A DNA stretch of 64,000 bases from Lysobacter niastensis (GCF_015453285.1 NZ_JADLZT010000007.1:62001-126000), one strand, 5' to 3'. Positions 36,491 to 46,015 are shown, numbered from the stretch's first letter. Notes: generated from the sequence alone by a model not told the origin. A program made the numbers and translations.

Positions 36491-37648
36491 ATGATCCAGT
36501 CGGTCTGGCCATACCTGGCGGTAGTGCTGCTGGCGGCCGGCCTGTTCCCCTCGCTGGAGAAGCGCTACGGCTGGCGCGTGTTCTCGGTACTGCCGCCGAT
36601 CGTGCTGACCTACCTCTTCGTGACCGCGCTCGCGGTGGGCGGCGTGTGGCGGACCACGCCCGACATCGAGGCCGCGCAGAAGGCGCTGATCACGCAACTG
36701 CTGCCAGCGCTTCTTTTCCTGTTGATGGTCGGCTGCGACCTGCGCGCGATCCTGCGCCTGGGTCCGCGCATGCTCGCCGTGTTCGCTTGCGCAATGGCCA
36801 GCATCTTGGCCGCGATAGTGATTGCCTACCTGATGTTCCGTCATGCGCTGCCGGCCGACGGCTGGAAGATGCTGGCGGCATTGAGCGCGACCTGGACCGG
36901 CGGTTCGGCCAACCTGGTGGCGGTGAAGCAGTCGATCGGCCTGCCTGACAACCTGTTGCCGCCGGTGCTGCTGGCCGACGCGCTGTGCTACTCGCTGTGG
37001 GTCGTCGTGCTGTTCTCGGCGGTCCGCTTTGCGCCGACGTTCAATCGCTGGACCCGTGCCGACAGCCGGCCCCTGCCCGTCGCGGCCGCACCACAGGCCA
37101 CGGGCAGCGCCAGTGCCGGCGGCGCGCTGCTTTGGCTAGGGATCGCACTGCTGGTCGGCAACGGCGCCGCCGCAATTGCGGCGATGCTGCCCGCCAACGG
37201 CTTCCTCACCACCACGGCATGGACGGTGCTGATCGCCACCGCGGCCGGGCTGATCCTGGCACGCACGCCGCTGGCCGCCTCGCCGGTGCCGTCGCCGCTG
37301 GCAGGCGCGCTGCTCGCCTGCCTCGTCGCGACGCTGGCCTCGCAGAGCAATTTCGCCGGCATGGCGGCGGCGCCGCTGTTCGTGCTGGTCGGCGCGACGG
37401 TGCTGCTCCTGCACATCGCGCTGTTCGTCATGGCCGCGCGTTTGTTCCGCTTCGACCTGTTCCTGTGCGGCATCTCCTCGCTCGCACAGATCGGCGGCGT
37501 GGCGACCGCGCCGGTGCTGGCCGCGACCTATTCGCGTGCCCTGGTGCCCGCCGCGGTTCTGCTGGCGATGCTGGGCCTGGTGCTGGGCACGGGCATCGGA
37601 TTGTTCATGGCCGGCGTGCTGTCCGGCCTTTCTCCTGCTGCAGGCTGA
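36491..37648 (+). CDS. DUF819 family membrane protein (predicted permease)
   Basis: 385 aa with about ten hydrophobic helices and few charged loops. The family hallmark ALSATWTGGSANLVAVKQ lies at about residues 130-147. GGGGAAA provides a ribosome binding site. DUF819/YjcL proteins are thought to be transporters, but substrates are not known. Being first in the rightward operon, 2 nt before the NlpC/P60 gene, suggests that it carries a murein-derived peptide, or an amino acid from it. Confidence 0.93.
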   Translation: MIQSVWPYLAVVLLAAGLFPSLEKRYGWRVFSVLPPIVLTYLFVTALAVGGVWRTTPDIEAAQKALITQLLPALLFLLMVGCDLRAILRLGPRMLAVFACAMASILAAIVIAYLMFRHALPADGWKMLAALSATWTGGSANLVAVKQSIGLPDNLLPPVLLADALCYSLWVVVLFSAVRFAPTFNRWTRADSRPLPVAAAPQATGSASAGGALLWLGIALLVGNGAAAIAAMLPANGFLTTTAWTVLIATAAGLILARTPLAASPVPSPLAGALLACLVATLASQSNFAGMAAAPLFVLVGATVLLLHIALFVMAARLFRFDLFLCGISSLAQIGGVATAPVLAATYSRALVPAAVLLAMLGLVLGTGIGLFMAGVLSGLSPAAG

Positions 37649-37650
37649 TC

Positions 37651-39054
37651 ATGCGACTGCTCGTACCCGTCACCGCCGCCCTGCTGTTCGTCGCGCTGCA
37701 ACCGCTGCAGGCGCGCGAAGCCCCGGCGCACCCGTCCAACATCCCGGCCAGCGGCATCATCGGCGTCGACGACGCCATGCTCGATCCGGCCTTCTGGGTG
37801 CGGCGCCTGCCCGATGCCGACCGAGTCGTGCTCGATCGCGATGCGATCGCCGCGCAGAACGAACGGCTTCGCCGCCAGGACCGCAGCATCCACGACCTCG
37901 ACGCGCTGCCGGCCACGCTGGAACGCAAACGCGTCGCCGGATGGATCGAGGGTTTGTCGAAGCGGCCGTCCAAGCCGCTCTACGACGAACAGGGCAAGCC
38001 GGTGCCTGCGGCCACGCTCGACGACATCGTCGCCGGCATCAACCTCGGCGCAATTCCGGCCCAGCAGAGCACGCGCCATGGCCTGGTCGTGCACCGCGCC
38101 GACCTGCGCACGTTTCCGACGCGGCTGCGCGTGTTCTCCTCCAGCGGCGACCACGATATCGACCGCTTCCAGGAAAGCGGTCTTTTCCCGGGCGATGCGG
38201 TCGTGATCGCGCACGAAAGCCGCGACGGACAATGGTGGTTCGTGGTCAGCTCGCGTTACGCGGCGTGGGTCGAGAAGCGCCACGTTGCTGAAGGCACGGC
38301 GGAGCAGGTAGCGGGCTACGCACGCAAGGCGCCGTACCGCATCGTCACCGGCGCCACCGCGCACACGCTGTACACGCCGGAGGAGCCGGGCGTGTCCGAA
38401 GTGCAGCTCGACATGGGCGTGCGCGTGCCGGTACTGGCGGACTGGCCGGCCGACAAGCCGGTCAACGGGCAGCATCCCTACACCTCGCATGTGATCGAAC
38501 TGCCGGTGCGCAACGCCGATGGTTCCCTGCGCTTCGCCCCGGCATTGCTGCCGCGGCGCGAGGCCAGCGCCGACCAGTACCTGGACCTGAGCCAGCGCCA
38601 CCTCATCGAGCAGGGCTTCCGCTTCCTCGGCGAACGCTATGGCTGGGGCCACAGCTACAACGGGCGCGACTGCAGCGGCTTCGTGTCCGAGGTCTACCGC
38701 AGCATGGGCGTCGAACTGCCGCGCAACACCAGCGACCAGGCGGTGAGCCCGGCGCTCAACCGCATCGCACTGGGTGAGCACGACAGCCGGGAGCGCAGGC
38801 AGGCGGTCGCTCGCGAACTGCAGGTCGGCGACCTGGTCTACATCCCCGGCCACGTGATGATGGTCATCGGCCAGGTAGACGGCGCGCCTTACGTCATCCA
38901 CGACACCACCGGGCTGAGCTATCTCGGCCGCGACGGTCGCATGGCCCGCGCCAAGACCAACGGCGTGACCGTGTCGCCGCTGCTGCCGCTGATGTTCAAC
39001 GCCACCCAGACCTACATCGATCGCGCTACCAACATCCAGCGCATCCGGCCCTGA
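37651..39054 (+). CDS. SH3-domain NlpC/P60 murein endopeptidase (C40)
   Basis: 467 aa with a signal peptide (to about residue 22, LQPLQA). An N-terminal helical region and two SH3b-like modules (about 130-270) lead to the NlpC/P60 domain with the triad Cys341 (GRDCSGFVSEV), His401 (IPGHVMMV) and His417 (YVIHDTTG). It resembles YkfC/EcpC-like gamma-D-Glu-L/meso-DAP endopeptidases that cut after D-Glu in the murein stem, giving L-Ala-D-Glu for the epimerase encoded next. Co-directional, 2 nt after the DUF819 gene. Confidence 0.93.
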   Translation: MRLLVPVTAALLFVALQPLQAREAPAHPSNIPASGIIGVDDAMLDPAFWVRRLPDADRVVLDRDAIAAQNERLRRQDRSIHDLDALPATLERKRVAGWIEGLSKRPSKPLYDEQGKPVPAATLDDIVAGINLGAIPAQQSTRHGLVVHRADLRTFPTRLRVFSSSGDHDIDRFQESGLFPGDAVVIAHESRDGQWWFVVSSRYAAWVEKRHVAEGTAEQVAGYARKAPYRIVTGATAHTLYTPEEPGVSEVQLDMGVRVPVLADWPADKPVNGQHPYTSHVIELPVRNADGSLRFAPALLPRREASADQYLDLSQRHLIEQGFRFLGERYGWGHSYNGRDCSGFVSEVYRSMGVELPRNTSDQAVSPALNRIALGEHDSRERRQAVARELQVGDLVYIPGHVMMVIGQVDGAPYVIHDTTGLSYLGRDGRMARAKTNGVTVSPLLPLMFNATQTYIDRATNIQRIRP

Positions 39055-39100
39055 GCCTCATCTCTCCTTCCACCCCCCAACTTTCCAGACCTCGCACTGC

Positions 39101-40201
39101 ATGAAAATCACCGATATCCGTTTCGGCATGATCCGCGTCCCCCTGAAGACGCCGTTCAAGACGGCGCTGCGCACGGTCGACACGGTCGAAGACATCGTCG
39201 TGTCGGTGCACACCGACACCGGCCATGTCGGCTATGGCGAGGCGGCCGCCACGGCGGTGATCACCGGCGACACCCATGGCTCGATCATCGAGGCGATCCG
39301 CAGGTACATCGCCCCGCGCCTGGTCGGCCAGGAAATCGCCGACCTCAACCGCATCACCCAGCTGATCCAGTCAGCGCTGGAGAAGAACACCAGCGCCAAA
39401 GCCGCCGTCGAAATCGCCGTCTACGACTTGTGGGGCCAGCTCTATGGCGCGCCGCTGTACCAGATGCTGGGCGGCGGTGACCCGGTCATCACCACCGACA
39501 TCACCATCAGCGTCGACTACATCGACAAGATGGTCTCCGACTCGCTCAGCGCGGTGGACCGCGGCTTCGAGTCGCTGAAGATCAAGGTCGGCAAGGACAT
39601 CGGCGTCGACATCGAGCGGGTCAAGGCGATCTACGCTGCCGTCGAGGGGCGCGCCCTGCTGCGCCTGGACGCCAACCAGGGCTGGACCGCCAAGCAGGCG
39701 GTGTACGCGATACAACAACTGGAGGACGCCGGAGTGCGGCTGGAACTGGTCGAGCAGCCGGTCAAGGCGCATGACCTGGATGGCATGAAGTACGTCACCG
39801 AGCGCGTGCACACGCCGATCATGGCCGACGAAAGCATCTTCGGCCCGACCGAGGTCATCGACCTGATCCGCATGCGCGCTGCCGACATCATCAACATCAA
39901 GCTGATGAAGACCGGCGGCATCTCGAACGCGATCCGCATCGCCGACATCGCCGCGCTGTACGGCATCGAGTGCATGATCGGCTGCATGATCGAGACCAGC
40001 ATCAGCGTCGCCGCCGCCGTCCATGTCGCCGTGGCCAAGGCCAACGTCATCAACAAGGTGGACCTGGACGGGCCGTCGCTGTGCGCGTTCAACCCGGTCG
40101 ACGGCGGCGTGATCTTCAACGAGTCGGAGATCTCCGTCACCGACGCGCCGGGCCTGGGCATCCGCGAGATCCGCGGCCTGGAACTGCTGACGGCCGCCTG
40201 A
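39101..40201 (+). CDS. ykfB: L-Ala-D/L-Glu epimerase (enolase superfamily)
   Basis: 366 aa. Muconate-lactonizing-enzyme subgroup residues are all in place: Lys160/Lys162 in SLKIKVGK, metal ligands Asp190 (RLDANQGW), Glu218 (LVEQP) and Asp243 (MADES), and the opposite general base Lys267 in INIKLMKTGG. Such enzymes epimerise L-Ala-D-Glu to L-Ala-L-Glu so that ordinary peptidases can split it. Its neighbour upstream is the endopeptidase that would make the dipeptide. The symbol follows the B. subtilis/E. coli (ykfB/ycjG) function; other dipeptide specificity is possible. Confidence 0.9.
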   Translation: MKITDIRFGMIRVPLKTPFKTALRTVDTVEDIVVSVHTDTGHVGYGEAAATAVITGDTHGSIIEAIRRYIAPRLVGQEIADLNRITQLIQSALEKNTSAKAAVEIAVYDLWGQLYGAPLYQMLGGGDPVITTDITISVDYIDKMVSDSLSAVDRGFESLKIKVGKDIGVDIERVKAIYAAVEGRALLRLDANQGWTAKQAVYAIQQLEDAGVRLELVEQPVKAHDLDGMKYVTERVHTPIMADESIFGPTEVIDLIRMRAADIINIKLMKTGGISNAIRIADIAALYGIECMIGCMIETSISVAAAVHVAVAKANVINKVDLDGPSLCAFNPVDGGVIFNESEISVTDAPGLGIREIRGLELLTAA

Positions 40202-40223
40202 GCCACGGAGCCGCCCCCACGTC

Positions 40224-41072
40224 ATGTCGCCACTGCTGAAAATCCGGGCCGAACGAGACCAGATGTCCGCCATCGAGCGCCGCATCGCCGACTTCCTGCT
40301 GGACAACGCCCACCTGCTGCGCGACTACTCCTCGCAGCAGTTGGCCAACGCGCTCGGCATCAGCCAGTCCAGCGTCGTGAAGTTCAGCCAGAAGCTCGGC
40401 TTCAAGGGCTACCCGGACCTGAAGTACTCGATCGGCGAGGCAGTCGCGCGCGGCAACGGCGGCGACGAGGGCGGTGTGGTCGCAGCCGCCGCCGAGGACC
40501 CCCGCACCGCGCAGGCCGAGCAGCTCTGGCAGCTGAAGGCGCAGGCCGAGGCGGAAACCCGGCTGATCAATCCCACCGACCGCATCGATGCGATCGCCTC
40601 GGCGCTGCAGCAGGCCGGCAAGGTGTACATCATCGGCCTCGGCGAGGACGGCATCCCGGCGCGCGCGTTCGCGACGCGGCTGTCGATGCTGGGGATAGTG
40701 ACTGTCCACTACGTCGACGCCATCCTGATGCAGGCCGGCGTTTCCAGCGCCGCGCCCGGCGACGTACTGCTGGTGTTCTCCGAACACGGACGCCAGCCGG
40801 AGCTTTGCCAGATCGGACGCCGCTTCCGCGAGCGCTCGGGCAAGGTCGTCACGGTGACGCGGCACACGCCCAATCCGTTGCGCGCCTACGCGGACGCCTC
40901 GCTGCTCGTGTCGGCGCATGACGGCCGCAGGCACATCGAACCGCTGCTGTACCAGTCGGCGCTGCAGCATCTGCTCGACCTGATCTATGTGCTGCTGTGC
41001 GATGGCAATGAAGGCCGCCGCCGCCAGTTCGACCTCAATCTCGAGCTCATGCACGACCTGCTCGACAGCTGA
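40224..41072 (+). CDS. MurR/RpiR family transcriptional regulator
   Basis: 282 aa. An N-terminal HTH_6 domain (about 1-75, SSQQLANALGISQSSVVKFS) is followed by a SIS sugar-phosphate-binding domain (about 115-260, KVYIIGLGEDGIPARAFATR). Members bind phosphosugars such as MurNAc-6-P and repress or activate nearby catabolic genes. Here it lies between the epimerase (22 nt gap) and the L,D-transpeptidase-like gene (8 nt gap), so it likely controls this operon and perhaps the divergent one. The effector is not deducible. Confidence 0.93.
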   Translation: MSPLLKIRAERDQMSAIERRIADFLLDNAHLLRDYSSQQLANALGISQSSVVKFSQKLGFKGYPDLKYSIGEAVARGNGGDEGGVVAAAAEDPRTAQAEQLWQLKAQAEAETRLINPTDRIDAIASALQQAGKVYIIGLGEDGIPARAFATRLSMLGIVTVHYVDAILMQAGVSSAAPGDVLLVFSEHGRQPELCQIGRRFRERSGKVVTVTRHTPNPLRAYADASLLVSAHDGRRHIEPLLYQSALQHLLDLIYVLLCDGNEGRRRQFDLNLELMHDLLDS

Positions 41073-41080
41073 CGACCCGC

Positions 41081-41845
41081 ATGCGCGCCCTTCTCCGTAG
41101 CACCCTGCTGACCCTGCCACTGCTGGCGCTCGCCGCCTGTGCCACCGTCACGTCGCCTTCGCCGGCGAAGGGCTGGGACGATGCGCGGCAGCTCGTTCTC
41201 GTCACCACCGACGGCTGGGATGCCACGACCGGACGGATGCGCCGCTTCGAGCGCGATGGCGATGCCTGGCGCGAAGTCGGCAGCGCAGCACCGGTCAGCG
41301 TCGGCCGCAACGGCAGCGCGTGGGGCACCGGATTGCATCCATCGCAGGGCAGCGAACCGCAGAAGCGCGAGGGCGACGGACGGGCTCCCGCCGGCGTGTT
41401 CGCGATCGGCACCGCGTTCGGCTATGCCGGCAACGCGGATACGACCATGCCCTATGAGGCCATGACCGCCGCCGACTACTGCATCGACGTCAATGCCTCG
41501 CCGCTCTACAACCGCATCGTCGACGCCGGCGACGTCGGCCAGGCCGCGGTCGAGGGCTCGACCGAGCCGATGCGCCGCGACCTGCACGCGGGAGGCGACC
41601 AGCGCTACCGGCTGGGATTCGTCATCGAACACAACCCGCTCAACCAGCCGGGCGGCGGCAGTTGCATCTTCGCCCACCTGTGGAAGGCGCCGGGCGAGCC
41701 GACCGCCGGGTGCACCGCGATGGCCGATCCGGCGATGGAACAGCTGCTTGCCTGGCTGCGCCCGGAACGCCACCCCGTGTTCGTGCTGCTGCCCCAGGCG
41801 GAATACCTGCGCCTGCAACACAGCTGGCGCCTGCCGGCGCCATGA
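41081..41845 (+). CDS. L,D-transpeptidase-like (YkuD) lipoprotein
   Basis: 254 aa. Lipobox ALAAC gives a lipidated Cys at about residue 20. The YkuD-type active site is the variant HLWKAPGEPTAGCTAM (catalytic Cys in TAGC, His in the segment before it), seen in many Xanthomonadaceae proteins that lack the classic HGC form. It may cross-link murein, anchor proteins, or act as an L,D-carboxypeptidase or endopeptidase. It is in the middle of the rightward operon with gaps of 8 and 39 nt. Confidence 0.85.
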   Translation: MRALLRSTLLTLPLLALAACATVTSPSPAKGWDDARQLVLVTTDGWDATTGRMRRFERDGDAWREVGSAAPVSVGRNGSAWGTGLHPSQGSEPQKREGDGRAPAGVFAIGTAFGYAGNADTTMPYEAMTAADYCIDVNASPLYNRIVDAGDVGQAAVEGSTEPMRRDLHAGGDQRYRLGFVIEHNPLNQPGGGSCIFAHLWKAPGEPTAGCTAMADPAMEQLLAWLRPERHPVFVLLPQAEYLRLQHSWRLPAP

Positions 41846-41884
41846 TCCACGCTCACCCTCTCACTTCTCCTGACGATTGAACGC

Positions 41885-43171
41885 ATGCCGACCCTGTCGA
41901 TGACCACGCGTGTCCTGCTGGCGCTGATCGCCGGCGCCGTAGCCGGCCTGCTGTTGGTCGCGATTGCGCCAGGCCCGGCCGACACCGCTGCCTCGGTGAT
42001 GCAGCCGATCGGGCGCCTATGGCTCAACGCATTGCAGATGACGGTCGTGCCGCTGGTGGTGTCGCTGGTCGTGATCGGCGTGACCTCGGCCAGTGACGCC
42101 GCCTCATCCGGACGCACTGCGCGGCGCGCCATGGTGGTCTTCATCGTGCTGCTCAGCGCGGGCGCCGCATTCACCGCCATCGCCGCACCGGCCCTGCTCT
42201 CGCTGGTGCCGCGCGACGACGCACTGGTGCAGTCGTTCCGCGCCGCAACCGCCGTCCCGCACGCACCCGCCACGCCGCCGGCGCTCGCCGACTGGTTCAC
42301 CGCGATCATTCCCAGCAACGTCGTCGCCGCAGCGGCGGCCAGCGCGATGCTGCCGCTGGTGGTGTTCGCGCTGTTCTTCGGCTTCGCCTTGACCCGCATC
42401 GAAGCGAGCCGCCGCGAGCGCGTGGTCGAGCTGTTCCAAGCCATCGCCGATGCGATGATCGTGATCGTGCGCTGGCTGTTGTGGATCGCGCCGCTGGGCG
42501 TGTTCGCGCTGATGTTCGCAGTCTGCGCGCGGGTCGGCGTCGGCATGCTCGGCGCATTCGGTTACTACATCGCGCTGCAGTGCGTGCTGTACATCTCGGT
42601 CACGCTGATGCTGTACCTGGTCGCGCGCGCCTCCGGCACGCCGCTGCGGCGTTTCGCGGCCGGCGTGCTGCCGGCCCAGACGATTGCCGCGAGCACCCAG
42701 TCCTCGCTGGCCTCGCTGCCCGCGATGGTCGACAGCGCGCGGGTGCGTTTGGGCTACCCGCTGGAGATCGCCTCGCTGGTGCTGCCGATGGCGGTGTCGC
42801 TGTTCCGCATCACCAGCCCGGTGCAGTACATCGGCGTGACCGCGTTCGTGGCGTGGATCTACGGCATCGACCTCAGTGCCGCGCAACTCGCCGGCTGCGC
42901 CGCGCTCGCCGTGGTGATCAGCCTGGGTTCGGTCGGTTTGCCGGGGCAGGTGAGCTTCATGGCCACCAACATGCCGGTGGTGCAGGCGGCCGGTCTGCCG
43001 GTGGAACCCCTGGGCCTGCTGCTCGCCGTCGACACCATTCCCGACGTGTTCGCGACGGTCGGCAACGTCACCGCCGACCTCACGGCAACCGGCGTGGTGG
43101 CCGGACGCGAAGCCGCGGAACATGCGCCGCGGCACGACGCGGAACGCGTACAGGACGGCCAGCCCGGTTGA
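41885..43171 (+). CDS. Dicarboxylate/amino acid:cation symporter (DAACS family)
   Basis: 428 aa, eight or more transmembrane helices plus re-entrant segments. Family motifs include the LQMTVVPLVV segment near residue 55, the serine-rich loop ASTQSSLASLPAMV (about 272-285), and the MAVSLFRITSP segment. These carriers import glutamate, aspartate or C4-dicarboxylates with Na+ or H+. In this operon glutamate or another amino acid freed from murein peptides is a likely cargo. A hairpin follows at 43181. Confidence 0.93.
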   Translation: MPTLSMTTRVLLALIAGAVAGLLLVAIAPGPADTAASVMQPIGRLWLNALQMTVVPLVVSLVVIGVTSASDAASSGRTARRAMVVFIVLLSAGAAFTAIAAPALLSLVPRDDALVQSFRAATAVPHAPATPPALADWFTAIIPSNVVAAAAASAMLPLVVFALFFGFALTRIEASRRERVVELFQAIADAMIVIVRWLLWIAPLGVFALMFAVCARVGVGMLGAFGYYIALQCVLYISVTLMLYLVARASGTPLRRFAAGVLPAQTIAASTQSSLASLPAMVDSARVRLGYPLEIASLVLPMAVSLFRITSPVQYIGVTAFVAWIYGIDLSAAQLAGCAALAVVISLGSVGLPGQVSFMATNMPVVQAAGLPVEPLGLLLAVDTIPDVFATVGNVTADLTATGVVAGREAAEHAPRHDAERVQDGQPG

Positions 43172-43180
43172 TCCGGACAA

Positions 43181-43208
43181 GCGAAAGGCGGCCGTAGCCG
43201 CCTTTCGC
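43181..43208. terminator. Hairpin ending the symporter operon
   Basis: Perfect 12-bp stem (GCGAAAGGCGGC and its complement) with a CGTA loop, 9 nt after the symporter stop and before the convergent lipoprotein gene. It can serve both directions. Confidence 0.7.
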
Positions 43209-43264
43209 ACCACACCACTCGAAGTGGCCGCCCTCTGCGGGGCGTCTGATCTGTTGCAGGAGCC

Positions 43265-43426
43265 TTAGGGAGTCGTGCCCGAATCCGCGGCCGGCGCCGG
43301 AGCATCCGCCGGTGCGGCCTGCGCCGCCGGGGCCTCCTCCGCCGGTTTCTGGCTGGCGCATGCCGCCAGTGTCAGCGTGCCCACCACGAGCAGCGCCAGG
43401 GTTGCGTTTCGAGCAGTGATCTTCAT
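43265..43426 (-). CDS. Small Ala/Pro-rich lipoprotein
   Basis: 53 aa from the Met at 43426 (MKITARNATLAL). Lipobox LAACAS, Cys about residue 23; the rest is Ala/Pro/Glu low-complexity sequence (QKPAEEAPAAQAAPADAP). An entericidin-sized envelope lipoprotein; no role can be given. Confidence 0.7.
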   Translation of the reverse strand: MKITARNATLALLVVGTLTLAACASQKPAEEAPAAQAAPADAPAPAADSGTTP

Positions 43427-43674
43427 GAACTCTCTCTCGTATGCGCCCATTGATGGGCCCGCGCACGTTGACGATGACGCGATGAACCCAAGCCCCCGCG
43501 CAAAACCGGCGTCGACATGGCTTTAACCACGGCGTGCGTCGAAACGGCTAGCGCCGGGCCAGGACGTGCGAAGCGTCGTACGCGAAGCGCGACAGCACGC
43601 ACGATTGCGCACTGAACGAAACACAACACGCGATTGCGACACGCTCGTGCGCCCGCGTCACGGCATGGCGGGCT

Positions 43675-44442
43675 TCACGGCACCGGCGGTGCTTCGATCA
43701 GCTGCTGCTGCAGGTCGTACAGCAGCTCCTCGTCGCCGGCCTGCCATTGATCGTCCTCGTTGCCGCGATAGTGGCGATGGAACGCGCGCACCGCAGCGGG
43801 ACGATCGCGCAGGTCGTAACCGATCAGGCGCAGCGCCGCCCACGGATCGAAACCCGCTGGCGCCGGCGCCAGCGATTCGCGCGGCCACAGCCCGAACCCC
43901 GCTTCGGCCAGACGCTGCCAGGGGAACCGCACGCTGGGATCGTTCTTGCGCGGCGGCGCGACGTCGCCGTGACCGATGATCAGATGACGCGGAATATCGA
44001 AGCGGTGGGTGATGTCTTCCAGCAGCACCAGCAGCGTCGCGATCTGCGCCTCACTGAAGGGCTCAGCGCCGTCGTTATCCAGCTCGATGCCGATCGAGGC
44101 CGAGTTGAGGTCGGAGATGCCGCCCCAGCGCGCCGCGCCGGCGTGCCAGGCGCGCTCGCTATCGGCCACCAGCTGGTAGAGATGGCCGTCGTCGCCGATC
44201 AGATAGTGCGAGCTGACCGGCCCGCCCGAGTTGCGGGTCTGCAACGTCAGCAGCGCCGCCGCCGCGCTTTCCATCTCGGTCTGGTGCAGCACGATCAGCT
44301 GCGCCCCGCGCTCGTTGCGGTTCGGCGACGGCTGCCAGTCGGCCAGCGGGTTGCGCGCGGCCGGGGGCACGCTGGCGCAGGCGGTCAGCACCGACAGCAT
44401 GGCGAGCAACAGCAGGCACTTGGTTGACGGTGTCCGCAACAT
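43675..44442 (-). CDS. N-acetylmuramoyl-L-alanine amidase (AmpD/AmiD family lipoprotein)
   Basis: 255 aa from the Met at 44442. Lipobox LTACAS places it in the outer membrane. Amidase_2 zinc ligands and catalytic residues are visible: LIVLHQTE, SERAWHAGAARW, SIGIELDN and IGHGDVAPPRKNDPSVRF. It cuts the MurNAc-L-Ala bond, releasing stem peptides, which suits the neighbouring peptide-using genes. It is transcribed away from the AtoE-like gene. The long frame continuing upstream to 46161 is antisense to that gene. Confidence 0.92.
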   Translation of the reverse strand: MLRTPSTKCLLLLAMLSVLTACASVPPAARNPLADWQPSPNRNERGAQLIVLHQTEMESAAAALLTLQTRNSGGPVSSHYLIGDDGHLYQLVADSERAWHAGAARWGGISDLNSASIGIELDNDGAEPFSEAQIATLLVLLEDITHRFDIPRHLIIGHGDVAPPRKNDPSVRFPWQRLAEAGFGLWPRESLAPAPAGFDPWAALRLIGYDLRDRPAAVRAFHRHYRGNEDDQWQAGDEELLYDLQQQLIEAPPVP

Positions 44443-44559
44443 CGGTTCCACCCTGGATGAGCAAGCCCTGGATGAGCAGGGCTTCATTCTTTCACAGCCG
44501 CAGGCCTGCCAAACCATGCGCAAGCGGCGACAATGGCCGCAGACGACAGGGGAATCGCC

Positions 44560-46011
44560 ATGCAGCGCCACGCACCCGCCACGGCAGCGACATCCACGCC
44601 GCTCCCTCGGGACACCTGGATGGCCCGTGCCGCCCTGCACTGCGCCGCCTGGGCCGAGCGCTGGTTCCCCGATGCCTACGTGTTCGCGGTGCTTGGCGTG
44701 GTCGTGGTCGCGGTGGCCGCACTGGCCTTCGGCGCGACGCCGCAGGCGACGGTCACCGCATTCGGCGACGGCTTCTGGAGCCTGATCCCCTTCACGATGC
44801 AGATGGTGTTCGTCGTGATCGGCGGCTACGTGGTGGCCACCGCGCCTGTCGTGGCGCGACTGATCGAGGCGCTGGCGCGCGTGCCGCGCAGCGGCCGTGG
44901 CGCGATCTGCTTCGTCGCCCTGGTCAGCATGTTGAGCTCGCTGCTCAGCTGGGGCTTCTCGCTGGTGTTCGGCGGCCTGCTGGCGCGCGCGCTCGGCCGA
45001 CGCGAGGACCTCGACATGGACTATCGCGCCGCCGGCGCCGCGGCCTACCTCGGCCTCGGCGCGGTCTGGGCGATGGGACTGAGCTCGTCCGCCGCGCAAT
45101 TGCAGGCCAACCCGGCCAGCATGCCGCCCGGGCTGGTGGAGATCACCGGCGTGCTGCCCTTCACCAAGACGATCCTGCTGTGGCAGTCGCTGCTGCTGAC
45201 CACGGTGCTCATCCTCGTGTCCCTTGCGGTGTGCTGGTGGACGGCGCCGCGCGGCGAATCCGCGCGCAGGGCACGCGAGTTCACCACGGTCGACGCATCC
45301 GCGACTCCGGCCTTGCCGCCACGCACGCGGCCCGGCGAGTGGCTGGAGTACAGCCCGTTGCTGACGGTGCTGCTGTCGCTGCTCGCATTCGGCTGGCTTG
45401 CGCGCGAGTTCGCCAGCAAGCCGGCGGTCTCCGCGATCGCCAGCCTCAACACCTACAACTTCCTGTTTCTCGCCGTCGGCCTGCTGCTGCACTGGCGGCC
45501 GCGCAGCTTCCTCGACGCGGTGACGCGCGCGGTGCCCAGCACCACCGGCGTGCTGATCCAGTTCCCGCTCTACGGCGGCATCGCGATGATGCTGACCGCC
45601 GCTGCGGGCGATGGCGGGCAAACGCTGGCCCATCGTCTCTCCAGCGCGTTCGTGCAGGTCGCCTCCGCCGATACGTTCGCCGTCGTGATGGGTGCGTACT
45701 CCGCGGTTCTCGGGTTCTTCGTGCCTTCCGGCGGCGGCAAATGGATCATCGAAGCACCCTACGTGATGCAGGCCGCCAACGAGCTCAAGGTGCACCTGGG
45801 CTGGGCAGTCCAGGTCTACAACGCCGCCGAGGCGCTGCCGAACCTGGTCAACCCGTTCTGGATGCTGCCACTGCTCGGCGTGCTCGGGCTGAAGGCGCGC
45901 GACATCGTCGGCTTCACCTTCATGCAGCTGCTGGTGCACATCCCGCTGGTGCTGGGACTGCTGTGGCTGCTGGGGCTGACCCTGCCCTACGAGCCGCCGG
46001 CCATGCCGTGA
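44560..46011 (+). CDS. AtoE-like short-chain fatty acid transporter
   Basis: 483 aa from the ATG at 44560, with AGGGGA upstream (a Met nine codons earlier lacks this). About ten transmembrane helices with signature segments VMLSSLLSWG-like (SMLSSLLSWGFSLVFGGLLA), NTYNFLFLAVGLLLHWRP and GFFVPSGGGKWIIEAPYV. This is the TIGR00366/AtoE family, proposed to import short-chain fatty acids; related carriers move p-aminobenzoyl-glutamate. Its link to the murein locus is only by position. Confidence 0.9.
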   Translation: MQRHAPATAATSTPLPRDTWMARAALHCAAWAERWFPDAYVFAVLGVVVVAVAALAFGATPQATVTAFGDGFWSLIPFTMQMVFVVIGGYVVATAPVVARLIEALARVPRSGRGAICFVALVSMLSSLLSWGFSLVFGGLLARALGRREDLDMDYRAAGAAAYLGLGAVWAMGLSSSAAQLQANPASMPPGLVEITGVLPFTKTILLWQSLLLTTVLILVSLAVCWWTAPRGESARRAREFTTVDASATPALPPRTRPGEWLEYSPLLTVLLSLLAFGWLAREFASKPAVSAIASLNTYNFLFLAVGLLLHWRPRSFLDAVTRAVPSTTGVLIQFPLYGGIAMMLTAAAGDGGQTLAHRLSSAFVQVASADTFAVVMGAYSAVLGFFVPSGGGKWIIEAPYVMQAANELKVHLGWAVQVYNAAEALPNLVNPFWMLPLLGVLGLKARDIVGFTFMQLLVHIPLVLGLLWLLGLTLPYEPPAMP

Positions 46012-46015
46012 CGGC

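Noticed and set aside
36985..37650. Long upstream extension of the NlpC/P60 frame
   Set aside because: It overlaps the DUF819 gene in another frame; the signal peptide begins at the ATG at 37651.
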